Assembly: GCA_003558415.1 (NCBI GenBank)
Contig: PWLT01000103.1
Span: 1 to 5,605 of the forward strand
Source of the DNA: Hyphomicrobiales bacterium
GTDB taxonomy: Bacteria; Pseudomonadota; Alphaproteobacteria; Rhodobacterales; Rhodobacteraceae
Length of the DNA: 5,605 nt
Reading direction: 5' to 3'
Within the stretch, counting starts at the first letter, position 1; each line of letters opens with the position of its first letter. A program made the position numbers and the translations under genes. Below are positions 4,943 to 5,605 of the stretch, one piece after another. A model generated the notes under the pieces. The model searched no databases. It was not told the origin of the DNA and saw nothing but the letters and a program-made list of their open reading frames with translations.

Positions 4943-5605
4943 TCAGTCGCCGCGCGCCTTCAACCGCGCCTCGATCGACTCGAGCCGCTTGAGCACCTCG
5001 TCGCGATAGGCGTCGGTCTTGACCACGTCCTCCGCGTGGTGGGCGTCCTGCATCGAGTTGACGATCAGACCGACCAGAAGGTTCACCACCGCGAAGGTGG
5101 TCATCATGATGAAGGGGACGAAGAACGCCCAGGCGTAGGGGTAGACCTCCATCACCGGGCGCACGATGCCCATCGACCAGCTTTCCAGTGTCATGATCTG
5201 GAACAGCGAATAGGCCGAGCGCCCGATGGTGCCGAACCATTGCGGGAAACTCTCCTGAAAGAGCTTCGTCGCCATCACCGCGCCGATATAGAAGATCATC
5301 GTCATCAGCAGGAAGACCGAACCCATGCCGGGAAGTGCCTTGAGGAACCCCTCGACCACGCGGCGCAGGCTGGGCGTGACCGACACCACCCGCAGCAGGC
5401 GCAGGATGCGCAGCGCGCGCAGCACCGAATAGGCGCCCGCCCCCGGCACCAGCGAAATCCCGACGATCAAGAAATCAAAGACGTTCCACCCCGAGGTGAA
5501 GAAGCGCAGGCGTTGCGCGAACATCTTGAGCGTGAGCTCGATCACGAAGATCGTCAGGCACAGCCGGTCGAGCGCGATGATCAGCGGGCCCGCGGCCTCC
5601 ATCAG
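4943..5605 (-). CDS. Voltage-gated sodium channel (bacterial Nav / ion transporter), lacking its N-terminus
   Basis: An inner-membrane homotetrameric Na+ channel of the NaChBac/NavAb type. Counting from the Met at 5600-5602, the visible part is 219 residues; the frame is open to the window edge and S1 lies beyond it, so this Met is probably not the start. S2 is about 7-28 with Glu22, S3 about 39-53 with Asp43, and S4 about 58-75 with gating arginines R62, R65, R68, R71. S5 is about 91-113. The pore has selectivity filter TLESWSM (138-144) followed by GIVRPVMEVYPYAW (145-158), nearly identical to NavAb as I recall it. S6 is about 159-183. The C-terminal tail is short, with V203, L207, I210, L214 in heptad spacing, as in the C-terminal coiled coil of the family. 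The L,D-transpeptidase gene follows 118 bases downstream on the same strand; no strong terminator is seen between. Confidence 0.94.
   Translation of the reverse strand: MMEAAGPLIIALDRLCLTIFVIELTLKMFAQRLRFFTSGWNVFDFLIVGISLVPGAGAYSVLRALRILRLLRVVSVTPSLRRVVEGFLKALPGMGSVFLLMTMIFYIGAVMATKLFQESFPQWFGTIGRSAYSLFQIMTLESWSMGIVRPVMEVYPYAWAFFVPFIMMTTFAVVNLLVGLIVNSMQDAHHAEDVVKTDAYRDEVLKRLESIEARLKARGD

Overview
The window reads as ordinary chromosomal core sequence of a high-GC alphaproteobacterium, most likely a Rhodobacteraceae (Roseobacter-type) member. Evidence: strong G/C bias at third codon positions, tightly packed genes, the gene set (glutaredoxin 3, ComF, a BioC/NDUFAF5-like protein, proteobacterial ferrochelatase, a NavAb/NavSP-like sodium channel), and a small 'MKKLALAAA...FAGG' membrane protein of a type I recall from roseobacters. 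I see no insertion sequence, phage gene, CRISPR array, rRNA or tRNA.

Layout. Positions 1-1052 (minus strand) hold comF, then grxC, then the first codons of a probable carbon-nitrogen hydrolase, closely spaced and probably one operon. grxC may also have its own promoter inside the comF 3' end. Divergent from comF, with only 35 bases between the starts, lie a methyltransferase-like gene (1088-1936, plus) and hemH (2008-3117, plus). hemH ends at a strong GC hairpin (3139-3162) shared with a convergent 64-codon gene for a small acidic membrane protein (3187-3381, minus). A 376-base non-coding stretch (3382-3757) separates that gene from a divergent lipoprotein gene with a CAP/SCP domain (3758-4339, plus). 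The CAP gene runs tail to tail into an L,D-transpeptidase-family lipoprotein gene (4324-4824, minus), and their 3' ends overlap by 16 bases. Upstream of the latter, on the same strand, is a voltage-gated sodium channel gene (4943 to the right edge, minus) that lacks only its N-terminal part with S1.

Functional picture. ComF is linked to import and handling of single-stranded DNA. Glutaredoxin handles thiol redox. HemH performs the last step of protoheme synthesis. The methyltransferase-like protein resembles the complex I assembly factor NDUFAF5. The right half encodes envelope proteins: two predicted outer-membrane lipoproteins and an inner-membrane ion channel. These look like independent housekeeping functions, and I do not see a new multi-gene system. 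The points most worth a second look are the methyltransferase-like protein with no recognisable SAM-binding glycine motif, the small uncharacterised membrane protein beside hemH, the overlapping convergent envelope genes, the Glu in place of His in the transpeptidase active-site motif, and sparse GANTC sites that fall near candidate promoters.
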